Part shown: piece after piece, positions 8,099 to 17,430 of the stretch
Position numbering within the stretch: position 1 is the stretch's first letter
Layout of the letters: the number at the start of each line of letters is the position of its first letter
Assembly: GCF_000725805.1 (NCBI RefSeq)
Contig: NZ_KL647133.1
Location: 1 to 64,000 of the forward strand
Source of the DNA: Streptomyces xanthophaeus
GTDB lineage: Bacteria > Actinomycetota > Actinomycetes > Streptomycetales > Streptomycetaceae
DNA: 64,000 nucleotides
Reading direction: 5' to 3'
Notes under the pieces: generated by a model
What the model was told of the DNA's origin: nothing
The model's database searches: none
What the model saw: only the letters and a program-made list of their open reading frames with translations
Translations under genes and position numbers: made by a program

Positions 8099-9433
8099 AT
8101 GCGTTTTCTCTTTGTCCACGGCACGGGAGTCCGGCGCGAGCGGCACGACACGCTCTTCGCACTGGTCCAAGGCCGCCTGGCGGCACGATTCCCGCAGGCT
8201 TCGGTGGAGTCCTGCTACTGGGGCGACCGGTTCGGGGCGAGCCTCGGCGCCGGGGGCCGGTCCGTACCGGGGCTGCGCCCGCGCCCGGTCACCGCACCGG
8301 GACCGTACGGCGGCGGGGACGGGGACGGACCCGCGCCGGTCGACGCCGAGACGGCCGAGTGGGCGCTGCTGCTCGTCGACCCGCTCTGCGAGGTACGGGT
8401 CCTGGCCGAGGCGGGCTGGGACACCGGGGGCGGCGCCGACGACCCCGGCCGTTCCGACGGCCCCGGCCACGACCCGTTCGCGATGCCGGGGGTGCGGTCC
8501 GCCGGGGCCAGGGTCCTCGACCTGCTGGCCGCCCTGCCCGCGCCGGCGCAGGTCCCGGCCACGGGGGCCGTGCGGGAGGGCGACGGCGAGGACGAACTCG
8601 CCGCCCTGCTCCGGGACACGGGCCTCGTCGCGGGCTTCCCCGCCGCCCTGGACTCCACCGCCCGCTCCGCCGAGGCCGCCCGGGCCGCCGCCCGCGCCAC
8701 CGCCGAGCACCATGCCCGCGAGCTGGCCACCGCCCTCGCCCGGGCCGTGACGGCCGCCGCCCTCGCCTCCGCCGGGACCGAGGCCGACTGCACCGGCGCC
8801 GAACGCGACCGCCTCGTCGAGCTGCTCGGCGCCCGCCTCGGCGGCGACGCCCGCGTGCCCGGGGCCCGGGCGGCGGCCGTCCTGGGCAGACTCGCCCAGA
8901 GGGTCACCACCCAGCCCCTGCTCAACGCCTGGCGCGGCTCGCTCACCGTGGGGGCCACCCCGGCCCTCGGCGACATCCTGCGCTACCAGGCCCGCGGCCA
9001 CGACCTGCGGGAGTTCCTGCGCGAGCGGATCACCGCCGGGCCGGGGCCGACCGTACTCATCGGCCACAGCCTGGGCGGGATCGCCCTGGTGGACCTCCTC
9101 GCCCTCGCCGCCGCCCGCGGCGAGCCCGTCCCCGGCGCGGAACTGCTGGTCACCGTCGGCTCCCAGGCACCGTTCCTCCACGAACTCGGCGCACTGACCG
9201 CCCTCGCCCCCGGCGCGAAACTGCCCGACGGCTTCCCGGGCTGGCTCAACGTCTACGACCGCCAGGACGTGCTCGCGTACCTCGCCGGCCCCGTCTTCCC
9301 CGGCGACCCGCGCGTCACCGACCACGAGCTCACCAGCCGCCAGCCCTTCCCCGCCTGCCACAGCGCCTACTGGAAACAGGACTCCCTCTACGAGCGCATC
9401 GAACAGGCGGTGGCCGAGGCGGAGATCGGGTGA
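8099..9433 (+). CDS. Alpha/beta hydrolase associated with a VMAP conflict system
   Basis: A 444-aa protein starting MRFLFVHGTGVRR, which holds the HG oxyanion-hole motif of alpha/beta hydrolases; the ATG is at 8099 after a G-rich ribosome binding site. The nucleophile elbow GHSLGG (serine near residue 323) is intact, and C-terminal Asp and His candidates are present (DRQDVLAYLAG; SRQPFPACHSAYW). A long Ala/Arg-rich helical insert fills about residues 140-270. It overlaps the next gene by 4 bp (GTGA), so it belongs to the same operon as the caspase, MoxR and vWA genes. In such operons it probably acts as an additional lipase- or esterase-like effector; the substrate is unknown. Confidence 0.8.
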   Translation: MRFLFVHGTGVRRERHDTLFALVQGRLAARFPQASVESCYWGDRFGASLGAGGRSVPGLRPRPVTAPGPYGGGDGDGPAPVDAETAEWALLLVDPLCEVRVLAEAGWDTGGGADDPGRSDGPGHDPFAMPGVRSAGARVLDLLAALPAPAQVPATGAVREGDGEDELAALLRDTGLVAGFPAALDSTARSAEAARAAARATAEHHARELATALARAVTAAALASAGTEADCTGAERDRLVELLGARLGGDARVPGARAAAVLGRLAQRVTTQPLLNAWRGSLTVGATPALGDILRYQARGHDLREFLRERITAGPGPTVLIGHSLGGIALVDLLALAAARGEPVPGAELLVTVGSQAPFLHELGALTALAPGAKLPDGFPGWLNVYDRQDVLAYLAGPVFPGDPRVTDHELTSRQPFPACHSAYWKQDSLYERIEQAVAEAEIG

Positions 9434-11514
9434 TTCCCCCCGGTCTGCTGCCCCCGGGCCTCGGCCCGCAGCGCACCTTCGCCCTCGTCGCCGGCGTGGA
9501 GCGGTACGACATCAGCCACCACTGGGACCTGCGCGGCCCGGTCCGCGACGCCCTGCGGTTCGCCCGCTGGCTGACCGGCCCGGGGGAGGTGCCGCCCGGC
9601 AACGTACGGCTGCTGCTGTCCCCGCTCGACGATCCGGACGCCGTGCAGTGGCCGGACTCCCCGGCCATGGAGTCCCTGCGGGCGGCGCACCGGCCGGCCA
9701 CCGAGGAGAACGTCAAGTCGGCGCTGCTCGACGAACTCCCGCAGTGCGACGGCGACCTGCTGTGGATCTTCTGGGCGGGGCACGGCTACCTCGGCGGGCG
9801 CCAGGAGCTGATCCTGCCCTGCGCCGACGCCCGGCCCAGCCAGATCCGCCACCTCAACCTCGACTCGGCCCTGCGCTGGTGGCGCACCGACCTGGTCAAA
9901 CAGCGAAGGTTCCCGCTCCAGGCCGCCCTCGTGGACTGCTGCCGCGTCGACGCACCCCGCGACACCCGCTGGAACTTCGGCACCACCGACTACGGCGGCG
10001 GGAGTTCGGTACCGGGCAGACGCCAGTTCCGGCTGTACGCCTCCCGGGAGGGCGAGGCGGCCCAGAGCGACGCCGAACGGGGCGCGGGCCGCTTCACCGA
10101 GGCCCTCCTCGGCGAACTCGGGCAGCAGTCCGTGCGGGACGGGGTCACCGGACTGCCCGACGCGGCCCGCCGCATCCACCGCAGCTTCCGGGAACTGCGC
10201 GAGCGCGGCGAGGGCTGGCAGCTGCCGCAGTTCCTCGTGGACCGCGACTGGGACGCCTGCTCCTTCCTCGACGAGGACCTGCCCTCCGGCCCCCCGGCAG
10301 CGGCCACCCGGCTCGACCAGACGGCCTGGGACGGCCTCGGCGAACTCTTCGAGGGCCGCGAATTGCCGCGCTGCGCCCACGAGGCCTACACCTGGGCCTT
10401 CAAGGCGGCCGGCTGCACCACCCCGGTCAGCGGCGGACTGCCGGGGGAGAGCCTGCTGGAGGTGGTCCAGGACCTCGACGAGCGCCGGGGCGGCCCCGGC
10501 GGGATGCCGCTCGCCGTGCCCTTCGTGCGCTTCGTGGCCGACCGGGCCGGGTCGGGGCGGGCCGGTGTCGCGGACGACGCCGTCTGGGCGGCCCGGCTGC
10601 GGGAGTGGGTGCGGTCCACCGGGGAGCGGCTGTCCCTGCCCGCGCTGCCGCCACCGCCGCCACCGGCACGGCGCACGGCCCTGCACGTCCGGCTGGAGGC
10701 GCCGCCGGGCGGCGAGGACGGCTACCTGGCCCGGATGTGGCTGCGCAGGGACGCCACCGAGCACGTCTGGGAGACGGAGGGCAGCCCGGTCGCGCTGGAC
10801 GCCGTACACGAGGAGCTGGTGCGGCGGCTCGTCGCGGTCGCGGGCACCCCGGGCGGCGGTCCGGAGGCCGGGCAGCCCTACGACGGCGTGGAGCGGATCG
10901 AGTTCCACGTGCCGTACGAGCTGCTGGACACCGCCTTCGACCGCTGGCCGGTGCCCCGGGGCACCGGCGGCCGCACCACCCGGGCACTGGGCCTGCTCTA
11001 CGAGGTGGTGGTCCGCTGCCCACAGGAACGGGAGGACGCCCGCGCGGACTGGCGCAGGAAGTGGCGCTGGCTCGGCGCGCAGGGCGGGCGGCACGCCGGA
11101 GCGGTCCGGACGGTGGAGGACGCGGAGGTGACGGACGTGCTCGGGATGGAGCTGGGGGCGGAGCCGGCACCGGCCTGCGTCCTGGCGCACACCTCGGCCG
11201 GGACGCGGACCGGGGAACTGCTGGACGCCGTACTCGAAGGCGGGGTCCCGGTGATGGTGTGGCGCCGCGGGGGCGGCGCCCCGCCCGGCGGACTCCTCGG
11301 CCTGCTCGCACCGCCCGACGGCCCGGACGGGGTCCCGGACCCCGGGGCGCTGGACGTCCTCGCCTTGCCCGCCCGGGTCCGGGCGCTGCGCCGGGCCGCC
11401 GCGGGGGCGGGCCGCGCAGCGGGCCCGGCGCACCAACAGCCGGAAGGGGGAGACCGGTTGGTGCTGTTGTGGGACGATCCCGACGACACCCTCACCCTCC
11501 GGTCCCTGTCCTGA
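9430..11514 (+). CDS. Caspase-like peptidase fused to a VMAP-C domain
   Basis: A 694-aa protein, GTG start inside the stop of the hydrolase gene. Residues ~15-270 are a caspase (C14) domain: TFALVAGVERYD at the start, catalytic His118 in WAGHGY, and the catalytic Cys in ALVDCCRVD (Cys170 or Cys171). Residues ~290-390 are helical, like effector-associated or VMAP middle domains. From ~420 to the end is the vWA-MoxR-associated C-terminal domain, with the hallmark pattern RIEFHVPYELLDTAFDRWPV and LLYEVVVRCPQER. In the known ternary systems the VMAP protein carries the effector and is gated by the MoxR ATPase and vWA partner encoded next to it, as here. The expected outcome is proteolytic self-destruction on sensing invasion. 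Domain calls are strong; the trigger is unknown. Confidence 0.88.
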   Translation: MIPPGLLPPGLGPQRTFALVAGVERYDISHHWDLRGPVRDALRFARWLTGPGEVPPGNVRLLLSPLDDPDAVQWPDSPAMESLRAAHRPATEENVKSALLDELPQCDGDLLWIFWAGHGYLGGRQELILPCADARPSQIRHLNLDSALRWWRTDLVKQRRFPLQAALVDCCRVDAPRDTRWNFGTTDYGGGSSVPGRRQFRLYASREGEAAQSDAERGAGRFTEALLGELGQQSVRDGVTGLPDAARRIHRSFRELRERGEGWQLPQFLVDRDWDACSFLDEDLPSGPPAAATRLDQTAWDGLGELFEGRELPRCAHEAYTWAFKAAGCTTPVSGGLPGESLLEVVQDLDERRGGPGGMPLAVPFVRFVADRAGSGRAGVADDAVWAARLREWVRSTGERLSLPALPPPPPPARRTALHVRLEAPPGGEDGYLARMWLRRDATEHVWETEGSPVALDAVHEELVRRLVAVAGTPGGGPEAGQPYDGVERIEFHVPYELLDTAFDRWPVPRGTGGRTTRALGLLYEVVVRCPQEREDARADWRRKWRWLGAQGGRHAGAVRTVEDAEVTDVLGMELGAEPAPACVLAHTSAGTRTGELLDAVLEGGVPVMVWRRGGGAPPGGLLGLLAPPDGPDGVPDPGALDVLALPARVRALRRAAAGAGRAAGPAHQQPEGGDRLVLLWDDPDDTLTLRSLS

Positions 11515-11542
11515 TGCCGATGCCGATGCCGATGCCGATGCC
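11513..11542 (+). repeat. Hexanucleotide tandem repeat (GATGCC)5 at a gene junction
   Basis: Five perfect GATGCC copies start inside the TGA stop of the caspase gene and are followed by a CCGCCGCCC tract. The repeat is in the MoxR reading frame and would encode Met-Pro repeats if translation restarted at the ATG of TGATG (11512-11516). No ribosome binding site precedes that ATG, so I treat it as untranslated spacer. Slipped-strand changes in copy number would keep frame, because the unit is 6 bp. Confidence 0.8.
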
Positions 11543-11630
11543 GCCGCCCACGCCGCCGCCCGAGACGGGCAGGCCCGGCCCGAAGTCCGTCCCCGACCGA
11601 CCGCGACACCCGACCATGGAGGCAGAGGCA

Positions 11631-12743
11631 GTGGCGAAGGACTGGTGGCTGTACCACGGGACCGGTGAGGCCGAGGTCCGGCGCGCCCGCCTGGAGGCCG
11701 GATCCCCGCCGCCCTGGCGGGACTTCACCGGTACCCCGGACCCGGGCTACGAGCCGCCCGGCTGCGCGGGACCGGCCTGGGAGCGCACCCGGCGGCGGGG
11801 CGAGGGCTACGTACCCGACGGCCCGGAGAAGGACGTCGTCAACACGGCCCTGCACCTGCGCAGGCCCCTGCTGATCACCGGCAAGCCGGGAGTCGGCAAG
11901 TCCACCCTCGCCTACAGCATCGCGGCGGACCTGGACCTGGGCCCCGTACTTCACTGGCCGATCACCAGCCGGACCGTGCTGCGCGACGGCCTGTACCTGT
12001 ACGACGCCATCGGCCGCCTCCAGGAGGCCGGGCTGGAGCAACTGCGCACCCCCGGCGCCGCGGCCGCGGTCCACCCCGGCGCCGCCGCCCGGGCCGCTGC
12101 CGCCGAGGCCGCCGCCGACCCGGCCGCCTTCGCACCGGACCCCGGCACCGGCCCCTCCATCGCCCGCTACCTGCGCCTCGGCCCCCTCGGCACCGCCCTG
12201 CTGCCGCAGGACCGGCCGCGCGTGCTGCTCGTCGACGAGATCGACAAGAGCGACATCGACCTGCCCGGCGACCTCCTCACCGTCTTCGAGGACGGCGGCT
12301 TCGACATCCCGGAACTGGCGCGCCTCGCCAAGGAGGACCCCACCGTCGCCATCGGGACCGACGACGACCCCGACGCCGGCGTACGGATCAGCCAAGGCCG
12401 CGTCCAGTGCCGGTACTTCCCCGTCGTGGTCCTCACCAGCAACGGCGAACGCGACTTCCCGCCCGCCTTCCTGCGCCGCTGCGTCCGGCTGCACCTGGAA
12501 CCGCCGGGACCGCAGAAGCTCGCCCGCATCGTGCAGCAGCGCCTCAAGGTCGACATCGGCGACAGCGAGGAGTACCAGGAACTCGTCCGGAGCTTCCTCG
12601 ACCGGGCCGACGACGGCGACCTGGCCACCGACCAGCTCCTGAACGCCATCCAGCTCCGCCTCGCCGGAGCATGGTCGGACCCCCGCGACCGCGAACGGTT
12701 CCTCGGCACGGTGATGCAGCACCTGACGGGCCCCACCGCATGA
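11631..12743 (+). CDS. MoxR-type AAA+ ATPase of a vWA-MoxR-VMAP system
   Basis: A 370-aa AAA+ ATPase. Walker A GKPGVGKS lies at residues 84-91, Walker B VLLVDEID near 198-205, sensor-1 region VVLTSNGERDFPPAF and a following arginine pair. The GTG at 11631 was chosen because GGAGG lies 8 nt upstream and the product then starts MAKDWWLYHGTG, close to the DWW...GTG start common in this subfamily. ATG 11616 and ATG 11514 are in-frame alternatives. It overlaps the vWA gene by 4 bp (ATGA). In these systems the ATPase is thought to remodel or gate the complex of vWA and VMAP proteins, coupling NTP hydrolysis to effector release. Confidence 0.87.
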   Translation: MAKDWWLYHGTGEAEVRRARLEAGSPPPWRDFTGTPDPGYEPPGCAGPAWERTRRRGEGYVPDGPEKDVVNTALHLRRPLLITGKPGVGKSTLAYSIAADLDLGPVLHWPITSRTVLRDGLYLYDAIGRLQEAGLEQLRTPGAAAAVHPGAAARAAAAEAAADPAAFAPDPGTGPSIARYLRLGPLGTALLPQDRPRVLLVDEIDKSDIDLPGDLLTVFEDGGFDIPELARLAKEDPTVAIGTDDDPDAGVRISQGRVQCRYFPVVVLTSNGERDFPPAFLRRCVRLHLEPPGPQKLARIVQQRLKVDIGDSEEYQELVRSFLDRADDGDLATDQLLNAIQLRLAGAWSDPRDRERFLGTVMQHLTGPTA

Positions 12744-15700
12744 TCGAGGAACTGCTCGCCGCCTTCGCCGAAGGCGACGGGGACAGCGGCCCGCGCCCGG
12801 GAGCCGGGGCGGAGGAGATCGCAGACATCCTGTGGCTGGCGGCCCGGGTGGACCCGGCCCGGGCCCGCCCGCCCGGACCGCCGTCCGGCGCGGCGGGCGC
12901 GCAGCAGCCGCCGGGCACGGGCACGGACCCGCCCGGGGCCGGCGGGGAGACGCCCGCCCGCCCCGCCGGGGAGGAGGCGGCCGTCGAGCTCTACCCCGGA
13001 CCGGCGGCGGACCTCACGGGCAGACCGGCCGACTCCGGCGCAGGCCGCCGGGGCACGGCCCTGCGACTGCCCCGCGCCGCCTCCCTCGACGACCCGCTGG
13101 CCCTGATGCGCTCCCTGCGCCCCGTGGGCCGCCGCTCCATCGGCGGCCCGGGGGAGGAGCTGGACGAGCAGCTCACCGTGGAACGCAGCATCGAACGGAT
13201 GGTCCCGACCCCCGTCCTGCGCCCCGCCGAGAGCCGCTGGCTGGACCTGGCCCTCGTCGTCGACACCCACCACTCGATGCTGCTGTGGTCGGACCTCGTG
13301 GACGAGCTCCGACGGGTACTGACCCGCAGCGGGGTCTTCCGCGACGTCCGCACCTGGCAGCTGACCGGCACCGGGCCCGGCGGCCTCCCGATGCTCACCC
13401 GCCGGCGCGGCGGTCCGCCCCGCAACCCCCTGGAGCTGGCCGACCCGGCGGGCCGCCGGCTGATCCTCGTCCTCTCCGACACCGTCGCGGGCGGCTGGCG
13501 CCAGGCGCCGCTCCAGGCCGTGCTGCGGCACTGGTGCGGGCACAACGCGGTGGCCGTGCTGAACGTCCTGCCCGAGCGGCTGTGGACGCGCGGCGCCGTG
13601 CGGCCCGTCGCCTTCGCCGTCCGCGCGGACCGGCCCGCCGCCGCCACCCGTTCCTGGCAGCAGGTCCCGCTGGCCCGCCTCGCCCGCTCGCCCCGCACGG
13701 GCCGCCGCGGGTCCGGCCGCGCCGTGGTGCCGGTCGTCGGCATCGGCTCGGGGAGCCTGGCCCGGCTGGTGCGCGTCGTCTCGGGGGACGGGCGGTGGCG
13801 GCGGCTGGCCTGCCTGCGCCTGGACGCGGAGCGGACGGATCCGGGGGCCGTGGCGGAGCCCGTCGCGGCCGGGCCCGGTACGGCGCCCGGCGCGGACGGC
13901 GCCCCCACCGCCCTCGAAGCGCTGGAACGGTTCCGGGCGGCCGCCTCCCCGACCGCCCAGCAGCTCGCCGCGCACCTGGCCGCCGTACCCCTCACGCTGC
14001 CCGTCATGAACCTGGTCCGGCGTTCCCTGCTGAGCGGCTCGGAGCACGGCCACCTGGCGGAGGTGGCCCTCGGCGGGCTCTTCGCCCCCTGGGGGGACAC
14101 CGGACGCAGCGCCGAGGAGGTCGAGTTCGAGTTCCTCCCCGGGGTACGGGAGGCCCTGCTCGGCTCGCAGCTGCGCGGGGACGTGGCCGCCGTACGGGAG
14201 CTGGTCCGCCGCAGGGTCGGGGAGTACATGGCCCGCAACCGCGGTACCGGGCCGGACTTCTCCGCGACCGAGGTCACCACGGGCGAGCACGGCCGTCGCC
14301 GCCTGCCCCCGGGGGCGATCCCGTTCGCGGCGCGGCCGCGGACCGGGCTCCTGCCGGAAGGGCAGGAAGCACAGGGAGGGCCGCAAGCGCAGGAAGGGCG
14401 CGGCGGGCCGGAGACCCGGGCGGCCCCGGAGCGGCTGCCCCTCGGGTCCCTGCCGGAGCCGCCGGGCCTGGCGGACCGGGTCGTGCGGGTCCGGTACGAC
14501 CCGGCACCGGAGCCGCAGGAGGTCGGCACGCTGCTGACGCCCCGGCTCGTGCTCACGACCGGCGACGGCCGGGCGGCCGCGAGCGTGCTCGCCTGGGTCC
14601 GCGCGGGCGACCGCGAGGTCCTGTGCCACCCGGTGTGGTGGGACGAGGGTTCGCCCCGGGTGTTCCTGCTCGCGGCGGGGGAGGACCTGGTGGACCCGCA
14701 GACCTGGCCGGAGCCGCTGCGCTGGGCGAGGCCGCACGGCGCCCGCCCGGAGGAGGTGTACGTCGACGGCCGCACGGACCAGGGCGAAGCGGTCCTGCTC
14801 ACGGGGGAGATGGCCCCGTACGGCGGCGCCCGCAACGGCGAGCTGGTGCGCCTCTCCTCCGAGCCGGAGACCTGGACGCACTACCGTGGCGGCCCCGTCT
14901 CCCGCCACGGAGCCCTGGTCGGGGTCGTGCACGGGGTCTGGCCCGACCGCATGGTGTTCCTGTCCGGCCAGGCCGTGCTCCAACTGCCCGGTTTCCAGGA
15001 GGTGCTGGCCGCGCACACGACGGCCCTCCCGGGGCCGGGCCGGCCGGGCACGCCGATCTGCCTGCTGGCGCGCGTCCAGGCGTCCCCGGACGCCGAAGCG
15101 CTGCCGGCGGGGCCCGAGCTGGCCGACTTCCTGCGCGGGATCCTGCGGGACACCGGGGTGGCCGGGAGGGTGATCGAGACCGTCGAGACGGCCCTCCTCG
15201 TGGTGGACGAGCCCGCGGCACTGGCCGGCGCCGGCCGGATCCTGGCCGAACTGCCGGGCCGGTTCGAGGAGTTCCGGGACGACGGCGGGGCCGGGGCCGG
15301 ACCCGGGCGGCCGCAGAAGCGGCTGGTGGTCGGGGCGAGCACCGGCCCGGTGGACAGCGCGGAGGACGGCTTCAGCGGACAGGCCGCGCGCGAGGCCGCC
15401 CTGCTGGTCGCTGCCCCGGAGGCCGCCGGGCGGCCCGGCCCCGGGCGCTTCCCCCCGGTCCGCCTGCTCCTGTCCACACCGCTGTACGAGGGCCTGCACA
15501 GGCTGCTGCGGCCCGACGTCCGGCTGACCCTGTCCCCGCTGGCCGGCGGGACCGAGGGCTGGCAGTGCACCCGGGACCCCGCCGAACTGGGCCGGGCGCT
15601 CCTGGAGGCCGCCGCGATCCGCAGCTCGGGCCCCGGCTGGCCGCACTGCGGTACGGGCTCCTCCGCGACCGATCCGCTCGGCTGCATCGGCATCCGGCAG

Positions 15701-16516
15701 CCCGGTTCCTCCCGCTGCCTGGCCCATCTGGGCCGGGCCGGACGGCAGGCGGCCCTCGCGGCGCTCGGCCCGGGATCGCCCGTGGACCTGCGGGGCACGA
15801 CCTTCGAGAACGGCCTGCTCCAGCAAGTCCTGGAAGCCCTCCGGGATCCCGGGACGGGCCGGGTACGGATGGGGCGCGCCGCCTTCGACCGGGCGCAGTT
15901 CGTGGACGACTGGACGACGCGGGACGCCGAGTTCGCGGGCGGCGTGTTCTTCGTGCACGCCGCGTTCGCGGGCCGGGCCCTGTTCGACGCCGCCACGTTC
16001 GCCGGCCGGGCCTCCTTCGACGGCGCCGTGTTCCAGCACGTCGCCGCCTTCGACCGGAGCAGCTTCTCCGGCCGGGCCGCCTTCCGGCGCACCGTCTTCG
16101 CCGGTTCCGTGAGCCTGGCGGACGCCGCGTTCCGCGACGGGGTCTCCTTCGGCCGGGCGGTCCTGGAGGTCTCGGCGGACCTCGACGGCATGCGGGTGAC
16201 GGGCCCCGCGGACTTCACGAACGCCGAGTTCCGCGGACCGGCCGGGATGAGCGGGGCGGTCTTCGTCGGCCCCGCGGTGTTCTCGTACGCGCACTGGGAG
16301 CGCGGACTCCTCTGCGACGGGGCCGTGTTCGAGGGGCCGGCCACCTTCGACCACGCGAGCTACCGGGGCCGGGTGCGCTTCGACGGCGTGCGCTTCCTGT
16401 CCGACACGGGCGTCCACCTCCCGTCCGCGGACCACCCGGACCACTGGACGGTGGAACGCCGCCCGGGCGGCCTCGTCCACCTGCACCGGCTCCTGAACCC
16501 CGAACCACCCCCGTGA
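12740..16516 (+). CDS. vWA (SAV_2336-type) protein with degenerate trypsin-like domain and pentapeptide repeats
   Basis: A 1258-aa multidomain protein. Residues ~20-480 are the SAV_2336-type N-terminal region (EEIADILWLAARVDP, then a vWA fold). The MIDAS motif reads D175-T-H-H-S, so the first serine of DxSxS is replaced by His. Residues ~578-760 keep the layout of a trypsin-like protease, but the His loop reads LTTGDG instead of LTAAHC and the Ser loop reads YRGGP instead of DSGGP, so it should be inactive. Residues ~1020-1215 are A(D/N)LxF-like pentapeptide repeats (ALFDAATFAGRASFDGAVF), a right-handed beta-helix. It is coupled to the MoxR gene by ATGA and is the last gene of the operon. Probable role: scaffold and sensor of the ternary system. 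Confidence 0.83.
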   Translation: MIEELLAAFAEGDGDSGPRPGAGAEEIADILWLAARVDPARARPPGPPSGAAGAQQPPGTGTDPPGAGGETPARPAGEEAAVELYPGPAADLTGRPADSGAGRRGTALRLPRAASLDDPLALMRSLRPVGRRSIGGPGEELDEQLTVERSIERMVPTPVLRPAESRWLDLALVVDTHHSMLLWSDLVDELRRVLTRSGVFRDVRTWQLTGTGPGGLPMLTRRRGGPPRNPLELADPAGRRLILVLSDTVAGGWRQAPLQAVLRHWCGHNAVAVLNVLPERLWTRGAVRPVAFAVRADRPAAATRSWQQVPLARLARSPRTGRRGSGRAVVPVVGIGSGSLARLVRVVSGDGRWRRLACLRLDAERTDPGAVAEPVAAGPGTAPGADGAPTALEALERFRAAASPTAQQLAAHLAAVPLTLPVMNLVRRSLLSGSEHGHLAEVALGGLFAPWGDTGRSAEEVEFEFLPGVREALLGSQLRGDVAAVRELVRRRVGEYMARNRGTGPDFSATEVTTGEHGRRRLPPGAIPFAARPRTGLLPEGQEAQGGPQAQEGRGGPETRAAPERLPLGSLPEPPGLADRVVRVRYDPAPEPQEVGTLLTPRLVLTTGDGRAAASVLAWVRAGDREVLCHPVWWDEGSPRVFLLAAGEDLVDPQTWPEPLRWARPHGARPEEVYVDGRTDQGEAVLLTGEMAPYGGARNGELVRLSSEPETWTHYRGGPVSRHGALVGVVHGVWPDRMVFLSGQAVLQLPGFQEVLAAHTTALPGPGRPGTPICLLARVQASPDAEALPAGPELADFLRGILRDTGVAGRVIETVETALLVVDEPAALAGAGRILAELPGRFEEFRDDGGAGAGPGRPQKRLVVGASTGPVDSAEDGFSGQAAREAALLVAAPEAAGRPGPGRFPPVRLLLSTPLYEGLHRLLRPDVRLTLSPLAGGTEGWQCTRDPAELGRALLEAAAIRSSGPGWPHCGTGSSATDPLGCIGIRQPGSSRCLAHLGRAGRQAALAALGPGSPVDLRGTTFENGLLQQVLEALRDPGTGRVRMGRAAFDRAQFVDDWTTRDAEFAGGVFFVHAAFAGRALFDAATFAGRASFDGAVFQHVAAFDRSSFSGRAAFRRTVFAGSVSLADAAFRDGVSFGRAVLEVSADLDGMRVTGPADFTNAEFRGPAGMSGAVFVGPAVFSYAHWERGLLCDGAVFEGPATFDHASYRGRVRFDGVRFLSDTGVHLPSADHPDHWTVERRPGGLVHLHRLLNPEPPP

Positions 16517-16527
16517 GGGGCGGCGGT

Positions 16528-17430
16528 TCAGGTGCCGGTGCGGGTGGCGGACTCCAGTTGCCTTCCCGCGCGGGCGTCGGCCGTGGCGAGGCCGGCCTCG
16601 ATGTCGTCGAGGGCCCGGCGGGCCGTCGCGATGCGCTCCCTGACCTCGGTGGCCGGGTCGGGCCCCTTGCCGGGCGGCGGGACGCGGCTGGCCTCGTCCT
16701 CCATCTCGCGCGCCTCGTCCAGGGAGTTGAGGACCACCCCGATGAGCACGTTGACCAGGACGAACGAGGCGAGCAGCGCGTAGGAGGCGTAGTAGATGAT
16801 GCTGAGGCGGGAGATCTGCAGGCCCGCGCGCACGGCGTCGGTGAGTCCGTCGAGCGTGGTCAGGAGGAAGAGGGTGAGCGCCGCCCGGCCCACGGAGCCG
16901 TAGTGCTGCGGGTCGGAGTCGGCGAAGCAGACCCAGCCGACCATGGCGTACACGTACAGGACCAGCGCGCCGATGAAGAGGAAGCTGGCGGTGCCCGGCA
17001 GGCTGCGGCCGACCGCGATCAGCAGGATTCGCAGGTGGGGCAGGAAACGGGCGGTGCGCAGGACGCGGGCCAGGCGCAGCAGCCGCAGGACGGTGGTGTT
17101 CTCGCGGATCATCGGGAGGAAGGCGGAGGCCACGATGGCGAGGTCGAAGAGGTTCCACGGATCGCGGAAGAATGCTTTCGGCCGGTCGGCGTAGGCACCC
17201 AGCCGCAGCAGCATCTCCACGGTGAACAGGGCCAGGCAGCAGTTCTCGGCCGCCCCCAGCACCTGCCGGTACTCGGCGGCGAGCCCGCTGTACGTCTCCA
17301 GCCCCATCAGGGCGGCGTTGAAGAGGATCGCGCAGAAGATGACCAACCCGAAGGCCTGGGCCTCCGTGACCACCCGGCAGCGGGCCGCCAGTTTCATGCG
17401 GCCGCGTCCGGCCTGCATCGGGTCCGTCAT
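16528..17430 (-). CDS. Voltage-gated-type ion transport protein
   Basis: A 300-aa, six-helix ion channel subunit of the bacterial voltage-gated cation channel superfamily. S1 starts near AFGLVIFCAILFNAALMGLE. The S4-like voltage sensor (VLRLLRLARVLRTARFLPHL) carries Arg at every third position. The pore helix and filter region reads LFLLTTLDGLTDA, where NaChBac-type sodium channels have TLESW. S6 (SFVLVNVLIGVVLNSL) leads into a charged cytoplasmic coiled coil. ATG 17430 is chosen for its GAGGAG site; a GTG at 17472 lacks one. Ion selectivity cannot be read from the altered filter. Confidence 0.85.
   Translation of the reverse strand: MTDPMQAGRGRMKLAARCRVVTEAQAFGLVIFCAILFNAALMGLETYSGLAAEYRQVLGAAENCCLALFTVEMLLRLGAYADRPKAFFRDPWNLFDLAIVASAFLPMIRENTTVLRLLRLARVLRTARFLPHLRILLIAVGRSLPGTASFLFIGALVLYVYAMVGWVCFADSDPQHYGSVGRAALTLFLLTTLDGLTDAVRAGLQISRLSIIYYASYALLASFVLVNVLIGVVLNSLDEAREMEDEASRVPPPGKGPDPATEVRERIATARRALDDIEAGLATADARAGRQLESATRTGT

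Noticed and set aside
11514..11630. MoxR start at the TGATG overlap (Met-Pro repeats)
   Set aside because: No ribosome binding site and unlike family N-termini; the GTG at 11631 has GGAGG and a typical start.
15780..16400. Pentapeptide repeats as a quinolone-resistance (Qnr-like) protein
   Set aside because: They are the C-terminal part of a large vWA conflict protein and not a stand-alone DNA-mimic.
12167..17158. Very long minus-strand open frame (1663 aa) under the vWA gene
   Set aside because: GC3-driven shadow with no domain pattern; it runs across a real gene of known family and two strands of real genes.
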